Source: Verrucomicrobiota bacterium
Lineage (GTDB): Bacteria > Verrucomicrobiota > Verrucomicrobiia > Limisphaerales > UBA11320
Assembly (NCBI GenBank): GCA_016199985.1
Contig: JACQFQ010000066.1
Location: forward strand, 22,730-86,729
Length of the DNA stretch: 64,000 nucleotides
Reading direction: 5' to 3'
A program made the translations under genes and the position numbers. The notes beneath the pieces are model-generated. The model did no database searches, was not told the origin of the DNA, and worked only from the letters and a program-made list of their open reading frames with translations. Of this stretch, positions 25,783 through 33,734 are shown piece by piece. Position 1 is the first letter of the stretch. Each line of letters opens with the position of its first letter.

Positions 25783-28700
25783 ATGTATCTGAAGAACCTT
25801 ACCGTCCTCGGGTTTAAGTCGTTTGCGGATAAGACTTCCCTCAATTTTCAGCCGGGCGTGACTGCGATAGTCGGGCCGAATGGCTGCGGGAAATCGAATG
25901 TTTCCGACGCCGTTCGCTGGGTTTTAGGCGAGCAGTCGGCGAAGGCGCTTCGAGGCGGCGAGATGGCCGACGTGATTTTCAACGGGACCGATCACCGCAA
26001 GCCGCTCGGCATGGCGGAGGTCTCTCTCACCATCGGCGGCGTGGACCAGGAGCACCTCAAGGCTTCGGGCATCGAGATTCCCTACGACGAGGTGACGCTC
26101 ACGCGCCGGGTGTTCCGCGACGGCGGCAGCGAATACTTCCTCAACAAGACCCCGTGCCGTCTCAAGGACATCCAACAGCTGTTCATGGGCACGGGCGTCG
26201 GACGCACGAGCTACAGCATCATGGCTCAGGGGAACATCACGCAGATTCTCTCCAGCAAGCCTGACGACCGGCGCCTTGTTTTTGAAGAGGCCGCCGGCAT
26301 CACGAAATTCAAGGCGCAAAAAAAAGAGGCGCTTCGCAAGTTGGAACAAACCGACCAGAATCTCTTGCGCGTCGATGATCTGATCAGGGAGGTCAAGCGC
26401 CAGATCGGGTCGCTGCAGCGCCAGGCGGGGAAGGCGCGTCGGTTCAAGCAATTGATGCAGGAGATGCGGCACCTCGACACTCAGTTGGCGCGTCATCAGT
26501 TCGATGTCCTCCAGGGTGAGATCCAGGACCGAAGCCAGAGGGCTGACGCGCTTCGGGCGCAGATCGAATCCACTTCCGAGGAAGTGCTGCGTTGCGAGGA
26601 CGAGATCCTTCAGCTGCGCGCCCGGATGTCCCTGCTGGAGCAGGAGATCAGCCTGACGCAGCAGCAAGGCATCGAGCTCAAGGGCCAGATTGAGCGCCAC
26701 GAGAGCCGGATTCAGTTTAACGAGCAACGGCTGCAGGAGCTCGACTCGCAGCATGGCAAGGCGCTGGCCGAGATCAAGCAGGCCGAGGAACGGATCGCGG
26801 TGTCCCAGGCCGAGCTGGGGATCGTCGAGCAGCGCCTGGATGAAACGCGCCTGAGGCTGGAGGGACATCGTCAGCTCCTCGAGGAGCGCCGCGAGGCCCT
26901 GCAGGGAGTCGAGGGCGAGCTGTCGAACCGACAGGAGGGGCTTCGACAAGCCCAATCCGCCGCATTCGCCTCGGCGCAATCGCTCTCGCGCGTTCGCAAT
27001 GAGATCAATTCCCTCGACCTCCTCAAGCAAGGCAACATCGTCCGACTCGAGAAGCTTTCCGCCGAGAAGGTTCAGTTGGAGGAGGAGCGCTTGCGGCTGG
27101 ATAGCCGGCTCCAGGAGTTCAATCTCAGCGTCGAAACATTCCGCCTCAACGTGCTGACGAGCCGCGGGACGGTGGAGGAGAGACAGCAGCGGCTGCGCGA
27201 CATCCAGGTCGAACTCAACCAGGTGGGGCAGCAGCTGGACGGCATCCTCCGGCAACAGGCGGAGGGACGTTCCCGCTTGACGGTTCTGGAGCAACTCGTC
27301 GCCGACCACGAAGGGTTCAGCGGCGGCAGCCTCGCGGCGCTGAAGCAGACGGAGCGCGTGATCGGGTCCCTCGCCGACCGGATCCGCGTGCCCACCGAGC
27401 ACATCATTCCGATCGAGGCCGCTCTCGGGCAGAACCTCCAGCTCGTGCTCACCGAGCGCCCTGGCGTGGCGGAGGAGATCCTCGCAGACCTCGCCGCGAA
27501 CAGGAGAGGCCGCGCGAGCATCGCCGCCCTTGAGTTGCTCCACAGCGACACCGAGAACGCCTCGGCGTCCAGCCCCGTCGACGATCCTGTTCTGGGCCGG
27601 CATGCCCTGGACTTGGTCGAGGCCGACCTTTTTATTCAGCCGCTCCTGCAGCGCCTGTTGGGGCGCACGCGAGTGGTGCGCGATCTGGCCGCGGCGACCC
27701 AGGCGTGGATCGCCAGTGGCGGGGCCTGGGAGTTTGTCACGCTCGAGGGGCAGCATCTGAGTCGCCAGGGCGTTTACACAGGCGGGAGCGCCGGCAGTGG
27801 CAAGGCGCCCGCGTCGATTCTGGGACGAAAGAACCAGATCGAAGAGCTCCAGCAGAGCGTCGCGCGCTTCACCGAGCAGTCGAATGAGCTCAGTCGCGCC
27901 AAGGGCGCGCTCGTCAGCGAACAGACAACGCTGCAGGCGGGCTTGCTCGAGGCGCAGACGGCCTTGCGGGAGCAGGAGGTCGCCGTCGCCACTCACCAGG
28001 GCGAGCTTAACGCGTTGCAGGGATCGCTCCGCTCGTTGCGCCAGAAGATCGACACGGTGGTCTACGAGGTTCAGAGCCTGTCGGCCCACGACGCCGAGGG
28101 CGCCGAAAAGCGCTCGGCGCTCGGCGCTCGCGCCGCGGAGCTCGAAGCCCGCGAGAAGCAGTCGCAGGAGGAGATCGTGTCGCTCAACGAGTCCGTGGAC
28201 TCCCTCCGCCTCCAGCGCGAGGAAGCGAGCGCCCGGCTGACCGAGATCAAGGTCATGCTCGCCGGTGACGAGCAGCTCGCGACTTCATTCGATCGCCAGA
28301 AGCAGCCCATCGAGCAGCGGATTCGCGAGCTGCGGCAGCTCGCCGAGCAGCGGACGCAGGAGATCGGGGGGTTCGGGGCGCGCAAGCATCAGTACGAGGC
28401 CGAAATGGAGGAGTCCCGCCGACAGATCATCGGCCTCCAGGGCCAACGCGAGCGGGTCAATGTTCGCGCGGCCGAGCTCGTAGGCGAGAAGCAGGGGCAG
28501 GAGGCGGTCGTGGCCGCCGGCGAGGAGCAGCTGCGCGACCGACGCCGTCATCTGACGGATTGCCAGCAGCTGCGCTCGAGCCTCGAGGTGGAGCTCGCCC
28601 AGAAAGCGATGTCCGCGCAGAACCTCCGCGAACGGGTCCAGCAAAAGTATCAGGTCCGGCTGGAGGATATCCGCAGCGAGTGCATCCGGATCACGTTCGC

Positions 28701-29505
28701 CGACGAAGGTCCGGCCCGAGTTGAGACCTTGTCGCCCGAGGATATGGTCGCGTCGGGCGTTGGGACCGACTGGGCCGCTGTGTCCGAGCAGGTGGGCGCG
28801 CTTCAAGGGCGGATCGACGAGATGGGCCCGGTCAACCTGGTCGCCATCGAAGAGTACGAGGAGACGGAGCAGCGGTATCAGTTCTTGACGCAGCAGCAGC
28901 AGGACCTCGTGAAGGCCAAGGAGCAGCTGCTGGATGTGCTGAACCGAATCAACACCCAGACGCGCGAGATGTTCGTCGCCACCTTCCAGCAGATCCGCGA
29001 CAATTTCCGCGCCATGTTCGTGGAGATTTTCGGAGGCGGGAAGGCGGACCTGATTCTGGTGGATGAGAACGATGTTTTGGAAAGCGGCATCGACATCGTG
29101 GCGCGGCCTCCCGGCAAGCAGCTGCAGAGCATCTCCCTCCTGTCCGGCGGCGAGCAGACCATGACCGCGGTGGCGTTGTTGTTTTCGATCTATCAGGTGA
29201 AGCCGAGCCCGTTCTGCGTTCTCGACGAGCTCGACGCGCCGCTGGACGAGTCGAACATCAACCGATTCATCCGCGTGCTGCAGCGATTCCTCGAGCACTC
29301 CCAGTTTGTGATCATCACGCACAACAAGCGCACGATCGGGATGGCGGATGTCCTCTATGGCGTCACGATGCAGGAGCAGGGCGTCAGTCGCATCGTCAGC
29401 GTAAAGATGGGCAAGGAGGGGGAGGACCACGGCCGCCCTTTAGTCTCCCCGGTGGCTGAAAAGCCACCGAAGGAAGAAGGAACCGAGGTCGCGATGGCGA
29501 AATAG
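25783..29505 (+). CDS. smc: Chromosome segregation protein SMC
   Basis: A 1240-aa SMC ATPase that forms a dimeric ring with ScpA/ScpB and compacts and segregates the chromosome. I chose ATG 25783 (MYLKNLTVLGFKSFADKT), the classical SMC N-terminus; the ORF starts 18 codons earlier without support. Walker A is GPNGCGKSNV (residues 31-40). Long coiled coils flank a hinge domain (about residues 490-650, beginning VLEQLVADHEGFSGG and GSLADRIRVPTEH). The signature LLSGGEQTMTAVALLFSIY and Walker B region FCVLDELDAPLDESN close the head. Length and layout are standard. scpA and scpB are not in the window. Confidence 0.97.
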   Translation: MYLKNLTVLGFKSFADKTSLNFQPGVTAIVGPNGCGKSNVSDAVRWVLGEQSAKALRGGEMADVIFNGTDHRKPLGMAEVSLTIGGVDQEHLKASGIEIPYDEVTLTRRVFRDGGSEYFLNKTPCRLKDIQQLFMGTGVGRTSYSIMAQGNITQILSSKPDDRRLVFEEAAGITKFKAQKKEALRKLEQTDQNLLRVDDLIREVKRQIGSLQRQAGKARRFKQLMQEMRHLDTQLARHQFDVLQGEIQDRSQRADALRAQIESTSEEVLRCEDEILQLRARMSLLEQEISLTQQQGIELKGQIERHESRIQFNEQRLQELDSQHGKALAEIKQAEERIAVSQAELGIVEQRLDETRLRLEGHRQLLEERREALQGVEGELSNRQEGLRQAQSAAFASAQSLSRVRNEINSLDLLKQGNIVRLEKLSAEKVQLEEERLRLDSRLQEFNLSVETFRLNVLTSRGTVEERQQRLRDIQVELNQVGQQLDGILRQQAEGRSRLTVLEQLVADHEGFSGGSLAALKQTERVIGSLADRIRVPTEHIIPIEAALGQNLQLVLTERPGVAEEILADLAANRRGRASIAALELLHSDTENASASSPVDDPVLGRHALDLVEADLFIQPLLQRLLGRTRVVRDLAAATQAWIASGGAWEFVTLEGQHLSRQGVYTGGSAGSGKAPASILGRKNQIEELQQSVARFTEQSNELSRAKGALVSEQTTLQAGLLEAQTALREQEVAVATHQGELNALQGSLRSLRQKIDTVVYEVQSLSAHDAEGAEKRSALGARAAELEAREKQSQEEIVSLNESVDSLRLQREEASARLTEIKVMLAGDEQLATSFDRQKQPIEQRIRELRQLAEQRTQEIGGFGARKHQYEAEMEESRRQIIGLQGQRERVNVRAAELVGEKQGQEAVVAAGEEQLRDRRRHLTDCQQLRSSLEVELAQKAMSAQNLRERVQQKYQVRLEDIRSECIRITFADEGPARVETLSPEDMVASGVGTDWAAVSEQVGALQGRIDEMGPVNLVAIEEYEETEQRYQFLTQQQQDLVKAKEQLLDVLNRINTQTREMFVATFQQIRDNFRAMFVEIFGGGKADLILVDENDVLESGIDIVARPPGKQLQSISLLSGGEQTMTAVALLFSIYQVKPSPFCVLDELDAPLDESNINRFIRVLQRFLEHSQFVIITHNKRTIGMADVLYGVTMQEQGVSRIVSVKMGKEGEDHGRPLVSPVAEKPPKEEGTEVAMAK

Positions 29506-29757
29506 AAGGCCTTTCCCATCCGTTTTCCGAGTTCCCCGTTGAGACTTTGGGACGTGGCCTGGCAGAGCTCGGGTCGACGAAGCGATCTGGCTGGAAGGCT
29601 CGCCCCGAGACACCCGGCGGTCTTCCCGCTCGTCCCGCCCGGGCCCCCTGATTCTTTGAGAAACTTCCGAACCTTTTTCACGTCTCGTTCGTTGCACTTC
29701 ATGGACACGGTTGTCGGCCGCCGGGGTTGGATGATCAGGTCCGTTGGCGTGTGACGC

Positions 29758-30405
29758 ATGGGCAGATTGAACCTCAAAGAGTGGCTGTCGCTGGCCGAGC
29801 CGTCCGACGAGCGGCTGATGCTGCGTGTCGCGGAGGCGGCTCATCCGGAATCGTACGCCAGGCTGATGTCGCGGTGGGAAGGCCCCATCCATCGTCTCTG
29901 TTTTCGCATGACCGGTGATTGGTTCCGCGCCCAGGATCTCACTCAGGAAGTCTTTTTGCGGCTGTTTGCCAAGCGCGATCAGTATCGCCCGACCGCGCGG
30001 TTCTCCACCTATCTCTGGCAGATAGCGCTGAACCTCTGCCGCGACGACCTGCGACGAGACCGGAGGCGGCGCGAAGAGTCGTTGGATCGGGACGATGAGG
30101 ACTCCGCCGAAGGTTGCGAGCCGTTGTGCGCCGACGCCTCCCCCGATTCCGCGGCCGCGGAAAATGAGGACGCGCGACGCGTCCGCTCCGCCCTGATGTC
30201 GCTTTCCCCGGCGCATCGCGAGGTGCTGGTTCTTCGTCACTACGAGGACCTGAAGTTCCGCGAGGTCGCCGAGGTTCTGGGTATTCCTGAGGGCACGGTG
30301 AAGTCCAGGTCGGCCGAAGCCATGGATCGTCTCGCCAAGGCCCTGTCGCCGAGCGGCGGTGATCCGCGAATGAAGCCGGAGCGCATGGAACGTTTTTTGT
30401 TATGA
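29758..30405 (+). CDS. ECF-type RNA polymerase sigma factor
   Basis: A 215-aa sigma-70 family protein of the extracytoplasmic-function type. Region 2 (about residues 28-95) shows DWFRAQDLTQEVFLRLFAKR and the -10-contacting TARFSTYLWQIALNLCRD. An acidic, variable linker follows. Region 4 (about 140-195) shows LSPAHREVLVLRHYEDLKFR and EVLGIPEGTVKSRSAEAM. Region 3 is absent, as usual for ECF factors. The stop overlaps the start of the anti-sigma gene by ATGA, so the pair is translationally coupled. The likely target is its own operon. Confidence 0.93.
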   Translation: MGRLNLKEWLSLAEPSDERLMLRVAEAAHPESYARLMSRWEGPIHRLCFRMTGDWFRAQDLTQEVFLRLFAKRDQYRPTARFSTYLWQIALNLCRDDLRRDRRRREESLDRDDEDSAEGCEPLCADASPDSAAAENEDARRVRSALMSLSPAHREVLVLRHYEDLKFREVAEVLGIPEGTVKSRSAEAMDRLAKALSPSGGDPRMKPERMERFLL

Positions 30406-30986
30406 AACACATTTCTGATTCAGAATTGGCCGAGCTGCTCTTCGGCGAGGCGGGCGCGGATCTCCAGGCCCGATGGGCGGAACATCAGTCGCGTTGTCCG
30501 GCGTGCCACGCCCGGTTCAACGCCTGGCGAGGAGCGAGGGCGTCCATGGATCGCTGGCCAGCGGCGCCTTCCCGCGCGCGCGTTTTCGGGCGGAGCTCCG
30601 TTGGGGCCTGGGCGGCGGCCGCCGTTCTCATGCTGGGACTCGGCTTGGCTGGAGGCTGGTGGGTTCGAGGACAGGGAAATCAGCGCGACATCAGCCGTGT
30701 GCGTCAGGAGCTCCAGGCGGATTGGGATCTCAAGCTGGCGCAGGCGCGCGCCGACTTGGCATCCGAGTTTGCCGACCAGTTGGACGATGCGCGCGCGGAG
30801 GATGCTGTATGGATCGCCGCCGCGCTCCAGTCTTTGCGCGAGGACAACGCTCAGGCGCTCGCTCGAGTCAGCGGGGGCTTGCAAACTTGGGTGGCCGACG
30901 CGCAGGCCCACTTCCAGGAGGCGGACAGCCATCTCCGCCGCTTCGAGGAGACGCGATCGCCCGAAGGTCGCGTTCCTGTTCCATGA
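30402..30986 (+). CDS. Putative anti-sigma factor with zinc-binding motif and one membrane helix
   Basis: A 194-aa protein encoded four bases into the sigma factor stop. The cytoplasmic N-terminus has the ZAS-type pattern H-x3-C-x2-C (EHQSRCPACHARFNAW), typical of anti-sigma factors that hold ECF factors. One transmembrane helix (about residues 72-90, WAAAAVLMLGLGLAGGWWV) follows. The outer part is helical, with coiled-coil character (VRQELQADWDLKLAQARADL). Assignment rests on the motif, topology and position behind the sigma gene. It could sense an envelope signal through the coiled-coil domain; that part is inference. Confidence 0.82.
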   Translation: MKHISDSELAELLFGEAGADLQARWAEHQSRCPACHARFNAWRGARASMDRWPAAPSRARVFGRSSVGAWAAAAVLMLGLGLAGGWWVRGQGNQRDISRVRQELQADWDLKLAQARADLASEFADQLDDARAEDAVWIAAALQSLREDNAQALARVSGGLQTWVADAQAHFQEADSHLRRFEETRSPEGRVPVP

Positions 30987-32167
30987 ATCTACTGAACCCG
31001 TTGCTCGGACCCTCCAACACGCGACAAGAACTCGACATTATGAAAAACGAATCCTCAGCTGCTCCGCTTCTCTTCATCCCATCGCCGCTCCTTTCTCGAT
31101 TGCGAGCCTGGGCGCCAGCCTTCTGCGCCTTCGTCGCGTCTGTTTCGATGTTCGGCGCCGAGCCCGCCGAGCCCGCGCCGCCGCCACCGCCGCCGCCGCC
31201 GCCACCGCCCGTTGCGCCTCAGCCGCAATCAGCCGATGTGTTTCAAAACATCAAGTCCAAGGCCGTCGCGGTATCCGACGATGCGTCCGAACACCTCCGC
31301 AAGGCCAAGACCGCGTTGCGAGACGCCCTGACCACCTACCAGGATTGGGTGGTGGATGGAGTGGGAGGATTGGAGGGACAGATCAAGACCCTCACTGGCA
31401 AGCGGCCGTCTCCCGTGCGGGGCCTCGTGGTTCCTGTCGGCGATCCCGATCCCACTCTTTTGCGCGAGGCGAGCGAGGATCTCAACATCATGGCCCGGCT
31501 TTTGGCCAAAACGATTGCCAAGCGGTCGTCGGAGGAAGGGGAATCTTCCGCCCCTCGATTCAGCTTTGCGGACCGCTCGCGGTCCAGCAGACCCTTGCTC
31601 ATTCAGGGAAGTGGCGCGTTGTTCGTCTACCATGTGGGCTATCCGCTGGTCGCGCCCCCGTCTCACGAGGATGAGGAGACGGCCGGCGCGAAGACAAAGG
31701 CCAGTCCCTGGGATGAGACTCGCCGGGAGCTCTACGGCCGTCCCGGCGCTCGTCGCGGCGAAGGCCCTGGGACCCGGTTCGACGGGGCGATGGTTTTTAC
31801 CGCCGAGGCGTCTGAGCCGTTTGACGCCGAGAAGGTCCAGATGCTCAAGGAGGATCTCATCGAAGCGCTCAAGCAGGGGGCGAACATGCGTCATCTTCGC
31901 CCGGAGGAAACCGTGACGGTGCTCGTGATCGCGCCGGGCGCTCGCGTGCCGAATCACGATGTCGTGGTCAAGCAATACACCGCGCCGCGCGGCGGAACAA
32001 CCGGGACCGCTGGCCGGGTGAGCGTGAACGTCAGCTCGGGCGGCGATGCCGAGCCCACCGAGAGCACGCTCATGGTTCGAGCCAAAGGCGCCGATCTCAA
32101 GGCGCTCGCCGCAGGCAAGCTCACCGACGACGCGTTCAAGAAGCTCGTGAAGGCGGTCGTGTACTGA
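30983..32167 (+). CDS. Exported proline-rich protein of unknown function, third gene of the sigma cassette
   Basis: I do not recognise this 394-aa protein. ATG 30983 overlaps the anti-sigma stop (ATGA), implying coupling. An in-frame ATG at 31040 (MKNESSAAPL) would place the hydrophobic signal-like segment (AFCAFVASVSMFGAEPA) closer to the N-terminus and is an equally good start. A run of eleven prolines follows the signal (31178-31211). After a helical part (KAKTALRDALTTYQDWVVDG) the C-terminal half is a mixed alpha/beta region (MVFTAEASEPFDAEKVQML, VTVLVIAPGARVPNHDVVV). A protein controlled by, or feeding signals to, the ECF system is a reasonable guess from position only. Confidence 0.75.
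   Translation: MNLLNPLLGPSNTRQELDIMKNESSAAPLLFIPSPLLSRLRAWAPAFCAFVASVSMFGAEPAEPAPPPPPPPPPPPVAPQPQSADVFQNIKSKAVAVSDDASEHLRKAKTALRDALTTYQDWVVDGVGGLEGQIKTLTGKRPSPVRGLVVPVGDPDPTLLREASEDLNIMARLLAKTIAKRSSEEGESSAPRFSFADRSRSSRPLLIQGSGALFVYHVGYPLVAPPSHEDEETAGAKTKASPWDETRRELYGRPGARRGEGPGTRFDGAMVFTAEASEPFDAEKVQMLKEDLIEALKQGANMRHLRPEETVTVLVIAPGARVPNHDVVVKQYTAPRGGTTGTAGRVSVNVSSGGDAEPTESTLMVRAKGADLKALAAGKLTDDAFKKLVKAVVY
31178..31211 (+). repeat. Simple CCG/CCA codon repeat encoding polyproline
   Basis: A run of CCG and CCA codons inside the exported protein gene encodes about eleven consecutive prolines. Such runs mutate in length easily and normally require elongation factor P for translation. Confidence 0.8.
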
Positions 32168-32205
32168 CTTCTCCCCAGGGGAAGGTTCGGTTAGCTTCGC
32201 CGCCC

Positions 32206-32871
32206 ATGAACTGTCTCGTGACCGCCGGCCCTACCTATGAGCCTCTGGACGAAGTGCGACGTCTCACCAACTTCTCCACTGGACGCCTCGGGGCCGCTCT
32301 TGCGAGTCACTTGCGGTCCCGCGGGCATAACGTGACGCTGCTGCTGGGCGAGCAGGCGACGTATCCGGGTCCGTTCGGCGATCATCCCATCGAGCGATTC
32401 ACCACGACCGCGCGTTTGCTGGAACAGTTCCAACAGCGCGCCCGATCCAGTGTCGACGCCATCTTCCACGCGGCGGCGGTGAGCGATTTCAGTTTTGGGA
32501 AAGTGCTCGAGCAGGCCGCGTCCGGGGAGTGGATGGAAGTCCGCTCCGGCAAACTGACCACGCGCGGCGGAACTCTGCGCGCCGAACTCGTTCCGACGCC
32601 GAAGATCCTCCCTCAGCTGCGTTCGCTCTACCCGGACGCCCTCATTGTGGGGTGGAAGTTCGAGGTGGAGGGGGGACGCGACCAGGCGATCGATCGCGCG
32701 CTTCGGCAAATCAAGGACAGCCGAAGCAACGCCTGCGTGGTGAACGGCGCCGCGTACGGGACGGGCTTCGGGCTTCTGCAACCGGGTCGCGAACTCCGTC
32801 ACATCCCCGACGCCGCGGCTCTCTGCGAATGCCTCGCCGAGCGGGTCAGCGAGCCGCCTTTTCCTTCTTGA
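32206..32871 (+). CDS. coaB: Phosphopantothenate-cysteine ligase-type protein (CoaB domain alone)
   Basis: A 221-aa protein corresponding to the CoaB half of the usual CoaBC fusion, which joins cysteine to 4'-phosphopantothenate in coenzyme A synthesis. The N-terminus CLVTAGPTYEPLDEVRRLTN with FSTGRLG is the family signature, and HAAAVSDF and VPTPKILPQL follow. The CoaC flavoprotein decarboxylase domain is absent and not next door. The protein is somewhat shorter than a full CoaB domain in CoaBC. Its 3' end overlaps the 3' end of the convergent msrA by 26 bases. The catalytic lysine region reads PTPKIL, close to the family KxxDIL pattern. Confidence 0.85.
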   Translation: MNCLVTAGPTYEPLDEVRRLTNFSTGRLGAALASHLRSRGHNVTLLLGEQATYPGPFGDHPIERFTTTARLLEQFQQRARSSVDAIFHAAAVSDFSFGKVLEQAASGEWMEVRSGKLTTRGGTLRAELVPTPKILPQLRSLYPDALIVGWKFEVEGGRDQAIDRALRQIKDSRSNACVVNGAAYGTGFGLLQPGRELRHIPDAAALCECLAERVSEPPFPS

Positions 32872-33562
32872 ACTTGTCCACTTTGGGCTGGATGACCGCG
32901 CGGCAGTAGGCCTTGCTCGGGTTCTTCCTGAAGTAGTCCTGGTGGTAGTCTTCCGCGGCGTAAAACTGGGTGAGCGTCGCGATCTCGGTCACGATCGGGT
33001 CGTGAAATCTCGGCTGCGCCTCGCGCTTGGACTTCTCGGCGGCGAGCGTTTGGGCGGCGTCATGGCAGAGGATGATCGATCGATACTGCGTGCCTTCATC
33101 CGCGCCCTGTCGATTCGGCGTTGTGGGGTTGTGAGCCCTCCAAAACACTCCGAGCAGCGTCTCGTAGCTGGTCTTCGCCGGATCGAACTCCACCTGGACG
33201 ACTTCAGCATGGCCCGTGGCGCCGGTGCAGACCTGCTCGTAGGTCGGCTTGGGCGTCGATCCTCCGGCGTAGCCCGAAGTCACGGACACGACCCCGTCCT
33301 GGAGTTCGAACAATGCCTCCAGGCACCAGAAGCAACCCCCGCCGAAAGTGGCGCGCTGGGTGGCGGAGCTCGTGGGTTTTGGCGACGAAGGCGCGGGAGA
33401 GTCGGCGGCGTTCATAGTAGGGGTCTGTAGGGCGCAGGTGAAGAACCAGAGGCACAGCAGCGGCAGCGAAAGCGAACCGCCCGAGCGCGGCGCGCGAGAG
33501 GAGGCTGCGACGCTGACGGCGCTCTGCCACGCCCGTTGGAGGATGGAACGTATCAAAACCAT
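32846..33562 (-). CDS. msrA: Peptide-methionine (S)-S-oxide reductase
   Basis: A 238-aa MsrA that reduces methionine-S-sulfoxide in proteins. The catalytic motif is GGGCFWCLEALFELQDGV, followed by SGYAGGSTPKPTYEQVCTG and GHAEVVQVEFDP, all conserved. The protein has an N-terminal extension with a hydrophobic stretch (LSLPLLCLWFFTCAL), so an exported or membrane-anchored form is likely if translation starts at 33562. An internal start at the MNAADS codon would make a cytoplasmic enzyme. C-terminal EDYHQDYFRKNP and the CRAVIQPK resolving-cysteine region are present. Confidence 0.94.
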   Translation of the reverse strand: MVLIRSILQRAWQSAVSVAASSRAPRSGGSLSLPLLCLWFFTCALQTPTMNAADSPAPSSPKPTSSATQRATFGGGCFWCLEALFELQDGVVSVTSGYAGGSTPKPTYEQVCTGATGHAEVVQVEFDPAKTSYETLLGVFWRAHNPTTPNRQGADEGTQYRSIILCHDAAQTLAAEKSKREAQPRFHDPIVTEIATLTQFYAAEDYHQDYFRKNPSKAYCRAVIQPKVDKFKKEKAAR

Positions 33563-33734
33563 GCGCGGAACGTAGCCTGCGTCGACCCGAATGGCAACGA
33601 TGCGGTGGCGCGTGGTCCGCGGCGTATGGTGACAAGGTCGGGACGCACGGGTTGGCTGGGATCAGGAACACGGCCCATTTGAATTGCGGATTATCTGCCC
33701 TGCCTCTACGTTCGTCACTGGCTGCCATTCGTCT

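Noticed and set aside
25924..28089. 721-codon minus-strand frame opposite smc
   Set aside because: Shadow of the SMC coiled-coil codons; no independent features.
31178..31211. CCG repeat as a regulatory satellite
   Set aside because: It lies in frame inside a gene and encodes polyproline; a simple codon repeat explains it.
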